Source: an uncultured Prevotella sp.
Lineage (GTDB): Bacteria > Bacteroidota > Bacteroidia > Bacteroidales > Bacteroidaceae
Direction of reading: 5' to 3'
DNA length: 64,000 nt
Assembly: GCA_900771975.1 (NCBI GenBank)
Contig: CAAGPV010000014.1
Span: forward strand, 30,512-94,511
Shown here piece after piece: positions 32,993 through 40,869 of the stretch (within the stretch, counting starts at the first letter, position 1; each line of letters begins with the position of its first letter). Made by a program: the position numbers and the translations under genes. Below the pieces are notes generated by a model. It had not been told where the DNA came from. It did no database searches and worked only from the letters and a program-made list of their open reading frames with translations.

Positions 32993-33460
32993 TTAATATT
33001 TTGCTGATCCGAAATGAAACCACTCTCCGTATTGTTCCCATTCTGGTTCGTGGATATTGCCAACAAACTCGAAATTCCTCAGTTTCTGTTGTGAGACAGA
33101 AGTAATAGTACCGTCCAAAAAACCTCTTACGTCTAATTCATGGTTCTTTGCCGTCACTATTGCGAAACAAGCTCCTTCCTCACAATAATACACTACTGCA
33201 AAGTAGTTGTCTCGCTTGTTTTCATTGAGGAAACTGTACGGATATTCGTCCGACCGCAACACGTCGCCCTCATAAATCTCCTTGCCGTTCTTGTCAGTGA
33301 AGCCAGTGAACTGGCAGACGGTGGCAGAGGAGATTGATTTTCTGTTGCAGATAGAATCCTCATACCATTCTATGTATGTTCCGAAAGGCGTCTTTACTAA
33401 AGAACCTTTTACCCATTTTCCACTATCCAATGCCTTAGCCTTAAACTTAATTATTCTCAT
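32993..33460 (-). CDS. YopX-family protein, second copy
   Basis: A 155-aa paralogue of the 28126 gene with the same blocks: MRIIKFKAKALDSGKW, TVCQFTGFTDKNGKEIYEGD and FVGNIHEPEWEQYG. The central variable part differs, so the duplication is not recent. Function unknown. Confidence 0.85.
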   Translation of the reverse strand: MRIIKFKAKALDSGKWVKGSLVKTPFGTYIEWYEDSICNRKSISSATVCQFTGFTDKNGKEIYEGDVLRSDEYPYSFLNENKRDNYFAVVYYCEEGACFAIVTAKNHELDVRGFLDGTITSVSQQKLRNFEFVGNIHEPEWEQYGEWFHFGSAKY

Positions 33461-33487
33461 GTCTATAAATACTTTATATTGTTATCA

Positions 33488-33582
33488 TCTGATTTCACGG
33501 ATTTCACGGATTATCTTCGTGTTCGTGAGTTTTGCGTCATTCGATGACAAAAAAAATCCGTTGAATCCGCTGCATCCGATGT
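33488..33582. repeat. degenerate ATCCGTGAAATCC-type intergenic repeat
   Basis: On the minus strand this stretch reads as repeated ATCCG/TGAAATCCGTGAAATC units with a T8 run and GGATTCAACGGATT. Similar sequences are frequent between genes of many bacteria as remnants of mobile or repetitive DNA. I see no gene in it. Confidence 0.4.
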
Positions 33583-33590
33583 GAAACCCT

Positions 33591-33995
33591 TTAGTATTCC
33601 TCCTTGATGCCGAAGGGCGTGCCATCGGGGAACATGATGTCTTTACGACAACGTTCTGAATCCAGTAGGATAGAGCAAATTTTCTCATCCGCTAAAGCTA
33701 CATGGTGATCGTCAATATAGACAATATTAAAATAACATCCGTTATACTCCACCCATCCGAACGGCTTGTGCTTCTGCATCTCCTGCCAGCACTCCTCGGC
33801 ATTACAGAAAGGACGATATACATCCTTCGGCTTTACGCGGAAACAGTCTTGGTACGTCACAACCGAGTCAAGAATCAGTTGGTTCTTGTCGCTGTCTATG
33901 TCTATCCATGTCGAGCCATTCTTGGTTTGAATGGTCTTGCCTTCCGCAAACGCCTGCATCAGAGGAAGGACTTGCTTTACTTGCTCTCTTGTCAT
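33591..33995 (-). CDS. hypothetical protein, 134 aa
   Basis: A 134-aa protein with an N-terminal helical part (TREQVKQVLPLMQAFAEGKT). Strand-rich repeats with aromatic residues follow (GWVEYNGCYFNIVYIDDHHV). Such small phage proteins often follow YopX-like genes. Function unknown. Confidence 0.68.
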   Translation of the reverse strand: MTREQVKQVLPLMQAFAEGKTIQTKNGSTWIDIDSDKNQLILDSVVTYQDCFRVKPKDVYRPFCNAEECWQEMQKHKPFGWVEYNGCYFNIVYIDDHHVALADEKICSILLDSERCRKDIMFPDGTPFGIKEEY

Positions 33996-34020
33996 AATAT
34001 CTGTAAATCCTTTTATGTCG

Positions 34021-34362
34021 TTAATGTTTATTTCTTATCCAGACAATCTTGAATCTGTTTTCCTTCAATCTAATGATATGAAACAAAGGTTTGTCTCTGC
34101 GCCGTGCCGAAAGGTTTTTAGGTACGTTTCTTTTAGATGGGAAACGCAAGCAGCGGGGATCTCGCCAATCAAAATAACCTTTAATCTTCGAGGCAGAACA
34201 ATTAAACTCTTTTTGATTGTCGCAGTATTCAAGCACCTCGAATTTCCACCAAACACGGCGTGTAAGTTCTTCAGACAGTTTTCGCTGGTTCTTTACCCTA
34301 ATCATGTAATTCAACACACTCGGGTGTATCTTCTTTATGATTTCAGTTGTCTTTATCTTCAT
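34021..34362 (-). CDS. basic hypothetical protein, 113 aa
   Basis: A very basic protein (many Lys and Arg) with RKLSEELTRRVWWKFEVLEY and a C-terminal FHIIRLKENRFKIVWIRNKH. It may contact nucleic acid. The gene has the recurrent leader with TATAGA before ATG. Confidence 0.62.
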   Translation of the reverse strand: MKIKTTEIIKKIHPSVLNYMIRVKNQRKLSEELTRRVWWKFEVLEYCDNQKEFNCSASKIKGYFDWRDPRCLRFPSKRNVPKNLSARRRDKPLFHIIRLKENRFKIVWIRNKH

Positions 34363-34471
34363 AATCTCTATAAATCCGTTGTGTTTTCTTTAATCAACAG
34401 AAGGCACCATTTTTCACAAAAACAAGAGTGAGACTTTTTTATGTTCTTTTGAGTTTTCTGTTGTTCAGATA

Positions 34472-34735
34472 TTATCTCTTCCTGCGCTTCGCCTTACGTC
34501 GCTCTTGTAGATTATGCCGCACAAGTGGCGTGATGATGATTGAAGGCGAACCGTCGGGCATGATGAATCGAGCTATCCACTTTACTTCGCCAGCAAGAAA
34601 AACATCAATATCCTTCAATACTTCCTGAAGAATCTGTGTCGCTGGTTTCCTCTCGCCAACCTGATATTCATACAAATGGCGAATGTATGCCGGATTGACG
34701 GTAACAATGTATTGTCTTCCTTTATGTACTTTCAT
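34472..34735 (-). CDS. hypothetical protein, 87 aa, paralogue of the 22.1-kb gene
   Basis: The 87-aa product (RQYIVTVNPAYIRHLYEY, LQEVLKDIDVFLAGEV, basic tail) shares length and layout with the product at 22120-22383. Function unknown. The next 119 bp upstream contain no convincing gene. Confidence 0.68.
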   Translation of the reverse strand: MKVHKGRQYIVTVNPAYIRHLYEYQVGERKPATQILQEVLKDIDVFLAGEVKWIARFIMPDGSPSIIITPLVRHNLQERRKAKRRKR

Positions 34736-34854
34736 TGTTCTCTATAATCTCTATGTTTTGCGGTTTGTTTAAAGATGTACGGAAAACTTAATGTCAGTCA
34801 TTGTTTTCTCTTTGCTAATCGGGCTTTCATCGTGCTGTACTTTTTCTGCCGTTG

Positions 34855-35670
34855 TTAATTCCTAAAATCATTCCTCACCACCCACACACTCAGTCCTATA
34901 TTGAGCAAGAGCATGATGATGATGATAGTCCAATACTCCTTATCGCTTAACTCCACCGAAAGATACTTGAAGTCGGAGAAATTCTTGCGCTTCCATTCTT
35001 TCTGCACAATCGGTTCGATGTACGAGGCAAAGGCGCAGAGGTCAAGTCGGTGCGACGTAAACCAGTCGCGGCTCTTTACCGAGAGCACGGGCGAGTCGCA
35101 CCACGAGAAGGCATCGCTCCACACCACGCGGTTACGGCTGTCAAGACCTACGCACACCACAAGCTCGTTCTTGTTGCCACCCTGCCAGTAGGAGCGTTGG
35201 CGGTCGGCAATGGATAACGGCTTGTTTCGATAGAAGAGCAGATAGAGGCGAAACTCCTTCTTTGGTCCGTATTGGGCATTGAGCATACGGATGGCTCGCT
35301 CCTGACGGGCAGAAAACTTTGCTCCGATGATAGGGCATTGGTCGCGCAAGTGAATGTCTGGATAGTCGTAAAGTCCGATGCGCCGAGCCTCCTTCTCGCT
35401 GATGTCCTCAAACTTGAACACCGAGCGCGAAGCCTTCACCTTGTTTTCGTATTCATGGCTGCGGGTCACGGGGTAGAGCTGGGCGGTCTGTCCGTTCCAC
35501 TGATATTCGTAGGCATCGCCATCACGGGTGTAATAGTTGCGGTGCATATCCACAAACACCGACGGAGCCTGCAAGCGGTCTTTCATTGCCGAAAACTCCT
35601 GACTGGTGCAATCGCACGAATCCTCAAACAAGCAGTGGTTCACTTGTCGGGCAAGCGTGCTCAAAATCAA
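34855..35670 (-). CDS. tail-anchored membrane protein, about 271 aa
   Basis: A soluble domain of about 240 residues, rich in arginine and aromatic residues, ends in one membrane segment (YWTIIIIMLLLNIGLSVWVV) with a short tail. The frame opens at TTG 35670, overlapping the stop of the small gene before it. ATG (MKDRLQAPSVF) about 28 codons in is an alternative. Function unknown. Confidence 0.62.
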   Translation of the reverse strand: MILSTLARQVNHCLFEDSCDCTSQEFSAMKDRLQAPSVFVDMHRNYYTRDGDAYEYQWNGQTAQLYPVTRSHEYENKVKASRSVFKFEDISEKEARRIGLYDYPDIHLRDQCPIIGAKFSARQERAIRMLNAQYGPKKEFRLYLLFYRNKPLSIADRQRSYWQGGNKNELVVCVGLDSRNRVVWSDAFSWCDSPVLSVKSRDWFTSHRLDLCAFASYIEPIVQKEWKRKNFSDFKYLSVELSDKEYWTIIIIMLLLNIGLSVWVVRNDFRN

Positions 35671-35825
35671 ATATTGCCTGCTGTGGCGTTTTCTTCTTCT
35701 CTTTCTTCATAGTCATTACATTCGTTGTCGATTCGGTATTCTATGTATTGTTTTCGGAGCGAGCAATATCCTCTATTTACCAGGTGAAGGATATGCTCGC
35801 TTTGAGGACAGAGGACGTTAAGCAT
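35667..35825 (-). CDS. small hypothetical protein, 52 aa
   Basis: A 52-codon frame starts in an 8-base overlap with the stop of the upstream gene (ATGCTTAA) and ends in glutamate-rich EEREEENATAG. Codon packing supports a real gene. Not recognised. Confidence 0.5.
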   Translation of the reverse strand: MLNVLCPQSEHILHLVNRGYCSLRKQYIEYRIDNECNDYEEREEENATAGNI

Positions 35826-36267
35826 TAGCCTTGCTGTCTTTCTCTACCTCCGTGACAACACGCATGGCTTCATCAAACTTCAGTGCCGGTGCGCCCTCAG
35901 CGATGCGCTCACGGTTGTATTCGGAGCAAGCACGAGACAGACCATCGTTGTAGGTCTCGTTGGCGGTGCGGCGTGCAGCCTTCACCTCGGCGCAAATGGT
36001 GCGGCAAGCGTCGCAAGCCTGTGCCTTACGCTTCTGCCATTCTAGTTCGGCAGAATGGCGCTCTTGTGCCAGACGCTCCTTCACGGCAAGGAGCTCTTCA
36101 GAGTGACGAGCTACCATCTCACGTTTTTCCTCCTCCACGTAAGCCTTCACATTAAAATAGTTTGTCCTGGCTTCAGATTCCTTTTTGTAGTTTTCCATAA
36201 ACTTGCGGTCACGCTCCTCACGCAATGGACGGAGCACTTCGTCTTGAAATTGCTTTAATGTTCTCAT
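35818..36267 (-). CDS. coiled-coil protein, 149 aa
   Basis: Almost the whole protein is charged helix (EVLRPLREERDRKFMENYKK, EEKREMVARHSEELLAVKER) with a cysteine pair in KAQACDACRTIC. It is likely an elongated dimer. The leader has TATAGA near the ATG. Function unknown. Confidence 0.7.
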   Translation of the reverse strand: MRTLKQFQDEVLRPLREERDRKFMENYKKESEARTNYFNVKAYVEEEKREMVARHSEELLAVKERLAQERHSAELEWQKRKAQACDACRTICAEVKAARRTANETYNDGLSRACSEYNRERIAEGAPALKFDEAMRVVTEVEKDSKANA

Positions 36268-36306
36268 ACTCTATAAATCCTTTCTTGTTAAATTAAAATG
36301 TTTATA

Positions 36307-36537
36307 CTATTGTTTGATTATCTCTTGCTTCACTTCGCGTGCCGTGAAGTCGGCGGATAGTTCGTTGGCAACCGCTTGGTCGCCTATCTCTTGGTCTATC
36401 ATGTCGCGGACACGATGCAGAAACTCCTGCTCATAGCGGCGTGCCTTACGGTCAGCAATACTGCGGAGCGTGGCACGAAGCACAGATACGGCCTTTTGAA
36501 GTTCTTGCTCCTCCTGGCGTTTCTCTTTAGCATTCAT
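36307..36537 (-). CDS. small helical protein, 76 aa
   Basis: A 76-aa charged helical protein (AKEKRQEEQELQKAVSVLRA) ending AREVKQEIIKQ. It is packed tightly with the next gene (3 bp). Function unknown. Confidence 0.65.
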   Translation of the reverse strand: MNAKEKRQEEQELQKAVSVLRATLRSIADRKARRYEQEFLHRVRDMIDQEIGDQAVANELSADFTAREVKQEIIKQ

Positions 36538-36540
36538 AAA

Positions 36541-36783
36541 TTACTTGTTTTCGGAAACAAGCCCCTGTCTGTATTCAATATTCTTTATAGAAGAATCAAG
36601 CATCTCATACATATTTTTGCACCATTCTTCAGCCGACAATCCATACATTCTTTCGGCAGTACATTTCATACAAATATATGCAGTATAAGACCCTTGCTCA
36701 TTAGCAAGATGCTCACGATTCATTACCTCGGAAACCGTAAGCCCTCCAAGTTTATGAATAAACCAGTTCTTCAATCGTTTCAT
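36541..36783 (-). CDS. hypothetical protein, 80 aa
   Basis: An 80-aa protein with two well-spaced cysteines (YICMKCTAERMYG), possibly half of a metal site. Its ATG overlaps the TGA of the 56-aa gene by 4 bases, so the two are translationally coupled. Confidence 0.65.
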   Translation of the reverse strand: MKRLKNWFIHKLGGLTVSEVMNREHLANEQGSYTAYICMKCTAERMYGLSAEEWCKNMYEMLDSSIKNIEYRQGLVSENK

Positions 36784-36950
36784 AATCGTTCCTCATTTAT
36801 GTAGTGCCTCAGTTCTATCATGTCCATCCGCGAAAGCCAAATGTCTTTGTCCTTGATGTAGAGGTGATAGAGGTCGGCACCCTCTTTGATTATTTTAATG
36901 TTCATTATCTCGGGTTGTTTTTGATGCTGCTGTAGCTGTGGTATGCCCAT
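36780..36950 (-). CDS. small hypothetical protein, 56 aa
   Basis: A 56-codon frame (MGIPQLQQHQKQPEIMNIKI onward). An alternative start at ATG 36905 gives 41 residues that look like a small alpha/beta domain with the segment YHLYIKDKDIWLSRMDM. The 4-base overlap with the next gene supports it. Confidence 0.55.
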   Translation of the reverse strand: MGIPQLQQHQKQPEIMNIKIIKEGADLYHLYIKDKDIWLSRMDMIELRHYINEERL

Positions 36951-36968
36951 GTCGCCACAAAGAGAAGG

Positions 36969-37523
36969 CTATTCGTCGTAGTCGTTCAGGTTATGCTTGA
37001 TGTCATCGTACATCGCCATCTCCACTTTGCTGCCATCGTAATGACCAAGGGCAAGCAACTGGCCGTTCTCCTCTTTGGCGGTCTGTGGGGATATGGCGTT
37101 GGCACGTATCACCATAATGTCAAACTCGCGTATCATGTCCAACTTCTCGGGCGGTATCACATCCATTTTTGCGCGTGCGTTCTGACGGATGCGCTGAATG
37201 TCGGTATTGGTAAGGTTACCCACCTGCTTTTGTGCCTCACGCACGGCTTTCGTCTCAATTTCAATGCGCTTGGCTTCATAGGCGTCGCGGATGAGCTGGT
37301 AGTTCTGCCACTGTGCGGCATGGTCGAGGAAATTGCGGAAGTCTTCCTCACCCTGAGCCAACTGCACCACAGCAAGCGACTCCTCTATCAGCAGTATCTT
37401 GTCTTTCGTCTGCCAATGAAACAAGCCGCGGCGGTTAAACTCGTTGATGATGGCGAAAGCCGTAGTCAACTGGGTCAGTTCCTTCAACTGCTTATTCTTT
37501 TTTCTCTTAAAAATCTTCCACAT
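36969..37523 (-). CDS. hypothetical helical protein, 184 aa
   Basis: The protein begins with a basic MWKIFKRKKNKQ. Long helices follow (IETKAVREAQKQVGNLTN) and an acidic end (YDDIKHNLNDYDE). It lies in the early-type cluster upstream of small genes. Not recognised. Confidence 0.68.
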   Translation of the reverse strand: MWKIFKRKKNKQLKELTQLTTAFAIINEFNRRGLFHWQTKDKILLIEESLAVVQLAQGEEDFRNFLDHAAQWQNYQLIRDAYEAKRIEIETKAVREAQKQVGNLTNTDIQRIRQNARAKMDVIPPEKLDMIREFDIMVIRANAISPQTAKEENGQLLALGHYDGSKVEMAMYDDIKHNLNDYDE

Positions 37524-37535
37524 AGTTTTCTGTTT

Positions 37536-37847
37536 TTAGTGTGTTATAAACCTTGTGCCATCCACCTCCAGCACCAGTATGTCGTTCACCACTCTAATCT
37601 CACCGCTCGCCACAAACTGCACCTTTCGTTGATGTCTGTCCGTGTCCACCGAGAGGCAGACGCAACGGCCCTCGTCGATATGCCCAGTCTTGGTGAGAAA
37701 CTTGATGTAGAACGGTGCCCGCTCCACCTTGCGTGCCGTCTGCGGATGCACATATCCAGTCACCAGCTCACCCGTCCTGGGGTCTATCCACTGCCATCGC
37801 TCGCAAAAGCGGCGCAGTTCGGTGTAGCTCTGTCTGTATGCAGCCAT
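37536..37847 (-). CDS. hypothetical protein, 103 aa
   Basis: A 103-aa, mainly beta-type protein with WQWIDPRTGELVTGYVHP near residue 19 and a C-terminal block IRVVNDILVLEVDGTRFITH. It follows the 229-aa gene by 6 bp. Not recognised. Confidence 0.65.
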   Translation of the reverse strand: MAAYRQSYTELRRFCERWQWIDPRTGELVTGYVHPQTARKVERAPFYIKFLTKTGHIDEGRCVCLSVDTDRHQRKVQFVASGEIRVVNDILVLEVDGTRFITH

Positions 37848-37853
37848 GATGGA

Positions 37854-38543
37854 TTAGATGTTGGAAAACGAATAATGGTCTTTCGGTGCGTCCAGCTCGT
37901 CATTCTCTCCTTTATAGGGTGGGAAGTTGCAAAAGAGAAAACGCTTCAGACGAGCGTCCGCCACCTCACGCTTCTGCTTGTGTACCTCCTGACGTTGGCG
38001 GAGCACGTCGGGCAGGAGGATGTTGCGGAGAGGGTTGCCCCAATCGAGGTTGATCGACGTGAGGCAATGCGAGGGGTAGAATACAGCCGAATAGGATGTA
38101 AGCTCCGGCTTCGCCAGTTGATTATACATCGGTCCGTTAAGGGTCAACGCCCTGTCCTTATTGTAAAGCACCATGTGCGACGCCACTTCCGACACATCCG
38201 TCGAGCGCACATAGAGGATGCGCTGCTTAAACTCCGACAGGTACTTGTCTATCAGCTCGTCGTTCTTGCGTGAGGTGGAGAGCACAAGAGCAGAAATCCA
38301 TTTGCGCTCGAAGCACTGACTAAGAAACACTGCCGCCTCGTTGGTCACTGCCGGCATGGCGAGCACCATAACATGAGGATCCACGAGCAGAAAACTTACG
38401 GCACGATAGAACTTTTCCATCGTCACGTCAGCATGGGTGTAAAACGTCAGCGCACGCATCGGTGCCTGCATCAATGCCTTGGGCAGCTTCTTGTCTACGC
38501 AACAAGGCGGAATGAATAACAGTGTATCGTCCATAGGTCTCAC
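37854..38543 (-). CDS. hypothetical protein, 229 aa
   Basis: A 229-aa protein with an alternating alpha/beta pattern (FLLVDPHVMVLAMPAVTNEA, LSEFKQRILYVRSTDVSE), resembling a nucleotide-binding fold but without a P-loop. It lies 6 bp downstream of the sliding clamp gene, so a replication-related role is plausible by context only. Confidence 0.65.
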   Translation of the reverse strand: MRPMDDTLLFIPPCCVDKKLPKALMQAPMRALTFYTHADVTMEKFYRAVSFLLVDPHVMVLAMPAVTNEAAVFLSQCFERKWISALVLSTSRKNDELIDKYLSEFKQRILYVRSTDVSEVASHMVLYNKDRALTLNGPMYNQLAKPELTSYSAVFYPSHCLTSINLDWGNPLRNILLPDVLRQRQEVHKQKREVADARLKRFLFCNFPPYKGENDELDAPKDHYSFSNI

Positions 38544-38549
38544 AGGGTT

Positions 38550-39734
38550 TTAGTCGTTGATGAGCATTGGTATGAGCAGCGTCAGCGTTGAAGGCGAAGG
38601 CTCGTCTGCTGTCACCACTCCGGCGCGTGACGGGTCGGCAAGCGTCATGCGAATAGTGTCGCTGTCAATGGCACTAATCGTATCAATAAGGTCAGACGAC
38701 TTGAAACAAATACGGAAATGATCGTTACACTCATCGTTGGTGATAATCACCTGGTCGTCGGCACTTCTGCCGAAGTCAATATCCTGCGCCGACACGTTGA
38801 GAAGCATGCCGTTCTTCTCCAGCACAATGAGGTTAAAGCTCTCACTTGAGAACATCGCCACACGCTTGATGACGCTTATCATCTCCTTCTTGTCGAAAGT
38901 GATGTAGTAGGGATTGTTGCGCGGAATGACCGAATTGTAGTTAGGGTATTTGCCCTCCAGTGCCTTGCAGATAAACTCGCTGTCCTTGGTCCAAATACGA
39001 ATATTATGACCGTAGCTTTCAATATCCACCTTCTCGGCATCATTGAGCACAGACACTGTGCGGAAATAATCCAAATGGAGAAGCATCTTGCCCGGCCCAC
39101 CGCCACGGAAGAAATCATATCCACCCTTGGCTGGGTCGTTCGACAGTACCCTTTTATATAGTATATGCCTATTTGTCGCTACAAACACCACATCCGAAAG
39201 GTCCTCGGCAACATCAATGCAAAGTGCGCTCATAAAGGGACGCAGCTCATCAATGGCAATAAATTTACGGCTCTTCTCTATCACGTCACGAAAAACTGTG
39301 CCGGGGAGCGAAATGTGCAGAGTCGCGGTAGCAGGCTCCGCCATTGTCGGGAAATTCTCTCCATTGAAGTAAGTGAGCGACACCTTGCCTGTCTTCACCT
39401 TGTCGCCAACGGTGGTGCAGTATTCGAGCACGACATTCTTTTCGTCAACGAAAACAAAGGTGATGGCGCAGTCGGGCAGCGAAGACACAAACTTGCCTAT
39501 GGTATCGATAGGCAGGGCTATCGGCTTGGCGAAGTTGCCTTCAATAAGCGTGAGGGGTGCAGGGATGGTGAGCTGTGAGTCGGGGGTGGCGGAAGTGAAA
39601 TAGAACTTTCCGTCCTCATGTTTCGACAACAACACATTGTCAAGAATGGCTATCGTGTTCTTCGTTGCGATACACTTGGCTGACTTGCAAAAGGCGACAC
39701 TCAGGTCGCGTGATGATTGGGCTTGTAATTTCAT
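38550..39734 (-). CDS. dnaN: DNA polymerase sliding clamp (beta clamp)
   Basis: The 394-aa product has the three-domain beta-clamp pattern. It opens SSRDLSVAFCKSAKCIATKN with LDNVLLSKHED. A central domain has DELRPFMSALCIDVAEDLSDVVFVATNRHIL near residues 170-200, in place of the bacterial RxxLxGIxxxxxxxxLxxxATDGHRL block. A third domain ends LTLLIPMLIND. Clamps tether polymerases and other factors to DNA. No polymerase was recognised in the window, so it may serve a host or distal phage polymerase. Several encoded proteins carry clamp-binding QLSLF motifs. Confidence 0.85.
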   Translation of the reverse strand: MKLQAQSSRDLSVAFCKSAKCIATKNTIAILDNVLLSKHEDGKFYFTSATPDSQLTIPAPLTLIEGNFAKPIALPIDTIGKFVSSLPDCAITFVFVDEKNVVLEYCTTVGDKVKTGKVSLTYFNGENFPTMAEPATATLHISLPGTVFRDVIEKSRKFIAIDELRPFMSALCIDVAEDLSDVVFVATNRHILYKRVLSNDPAKGGYDFFRGGGPGKMLLHLDYFRTVSVLNDAEKVDIESYGHNIRIWTKDSEFICKALEGKYPNYNSVIPRNNPYYITFDKKEMISVIKRVAMFSSESFNLIVLEKNGMLLNVSAQDIDFGRSADDQVIITNDECNDHFRICFKSSDLIDTISAIDSDTIRMTLADPSRAGVVTADEPSPSTLTLLIPMLIND

Positions 39735-39796
39735 TGGATTACTTATTTTATAGGTTATTGTTTCAACTCCTTAAATTTCTTTAGTTGTTCAGATGA

Positions 39797-40408
39797 TTAG
39801 AACGGTAAATCGCTATCATCGTAGCTCTCTCCGTTGAACGGAGCATTCTGTTGTCCGTCTGCCGGCGGCACATACGACGTGGCGGAGCCAGCGGCCTGGT
39901 ATGCCTGTTGTGGATAGGCGGTCTGCTGTGCGGCTTGCACCTGCGGCTGGTAGAGCATGGCCAGACGTTTGTTCATCCGGTTGCGGATAGCCTTAAAGAG
40001 GTGCGTGTTCTCGTCCTTCGGGTCCTGGTTCGCGATGTCCGCGTCGCGGTCTTTATTCTGTTCCTTTACCTGCTCAACGAGCTTCGGGAAACGGTCAATA
40101 GCCGCCTTGATATAGTCCGTAGAGAACGACATCTGCAACTCATGCGTCGGCACATTTACATTGTTGTCGCCACGTTCCTGTGCCGAGCGGCGCACGGCGT
40201 TCTTGTAATTCTCGTTGAGCGGCCAGATGTTCACGCGCAACCCAGCAATCTGCCTATTTGGGTCATTGCGCGAAAATGTCATCTTAATGTCGTTCAAATC
40301 CACCGGCACACAAACGTATGCCCTTGTCGGATTCTTCTGATCAATACCCGTAAAAACCTGCGCTCCGTTCAAAGAGAGGAGGTCTACACTACCATTGAAA
40401 CTTGCCAT
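39797..40408 (-). CDS. single-stranded DNA-binding-like protein
   Basis: The 203-aa protein has a compact N-terminal domain (SVDLLSLNGAQVF, TRAYVCVPVDL). A Gln/Ala/Tyr/Pro-rich linker follows from about residue 155, and the acidic C-terminus DDSDLPF matches the SSB C-terminal tip (DDDIPF) that recruits replication proteins. This layout and its place between clamp and primase-helicase support an SSB function. The core is not a clear OB-fold by eye. Confidence 0.72.
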   Translation of the reverse strand: MASFNGSVDLLSLNGAQVFTGIDQKNPTRAYVCVPVDLNDIKMTFSRNDPNRQIAGLRVNIWPLNENYKNAVRRSAQERGDNNVNVPTHELQMSFSTDYIKAAIDRFPKLVEQVKEQNKDRDADIANQDPKDENTHLFKAIRNRMNKRLAMLYQPQVQAAQQTAYPQQAYQAAGSATSYVPPADGQQNAPFNGESYDDSDLPF

Positions 40409-40418
40409 AATTGTTATT

Positions 40419-40604
40419 TTATTTGTTTGTATCTTTTATATCAATTCTTATTACTCTATCTTCCCAATCTTCAACACCTTTTTTAAGTATTTCGCAAAGA
40501 AGTCTTACTATCGGTTCTGGATATTCTCTTCTAAGATGCACCTTTACAGAAATCTCCACGACTTTAGTATCTGAATCTACTACTGTAATTACTCCATCAC
40601 GCAT
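40419..40604 (-). CDS. small hypothetical protein, 61 aa
   Basis: A 61-aa protein with beta strands (GVITVVDSDTKVVEISVKVH) and an acidic helical end. It lies between the SSB-like gene and an 82-aa gene, each within about 10 bp, in the replication operon. Function unknown. Confidence 0.6.
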   Translation of the reverse strand: MRDGVITVVDSDTKVVEISVKVHLRREYPEPIVRLLCEILKKGVEDWEDRVIRIDIKDTNK

Positions 40605-40608
40605 AACC

Positions 40609-40857
40609 TTAAAACTTCAATTCTCCATTAGCGAACTTTATGTAAGTATCGAAGTTATCCTTTACTTGTGTGCAACCGCCACTGGAGAATGTTCCCATGC
40701 CCGTGCAGTTAGTATAAGGTTTACCACCTTGCGTACAATGTTCATTCACTCCTCCTACATCGCCCTCATGCCACGGACACATATACACGAAGGTGGCCAT
40801 CCATTCCCTCATGTGAGGAATGCGGATTACTTTTTGTTTATCTTGCCTTTTGTTCAT
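40609..40857 (-). CDS. small cysteine-containing protein, 82 aa
   Basis: An 82-aa protein with four cysteines (YMCPWHEGD, NEHCTQGGKP, TNCTG, GGCTQ), probably metal binding. It is encoded directly downstream of the primase-helicase. The glycine-rich segment does not convincingly match the methyltransferase mini-genes. Function unknown. Confidence 0.6.
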   Translation of the reverse strand: MNKRQDKQKVIRIPHMREWMATFVYMCPWHEGDVGGVNEHCTQGGKPYTNCTGMGTFSSGGCTQVKDNFDTYIKFANGELKF

Positions 40858-40869
40858 ATCTTTTCTTTA

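Noticed and set aside
40609..40857. Additional member of the methyltransferase mini-gene family
   Set aside because: Glycine and cysteine pattern is superficially similar, but the A-x-T-I/L core and E-Y-D/E ending are absent and it is not overlapping with neighbours in the same way.
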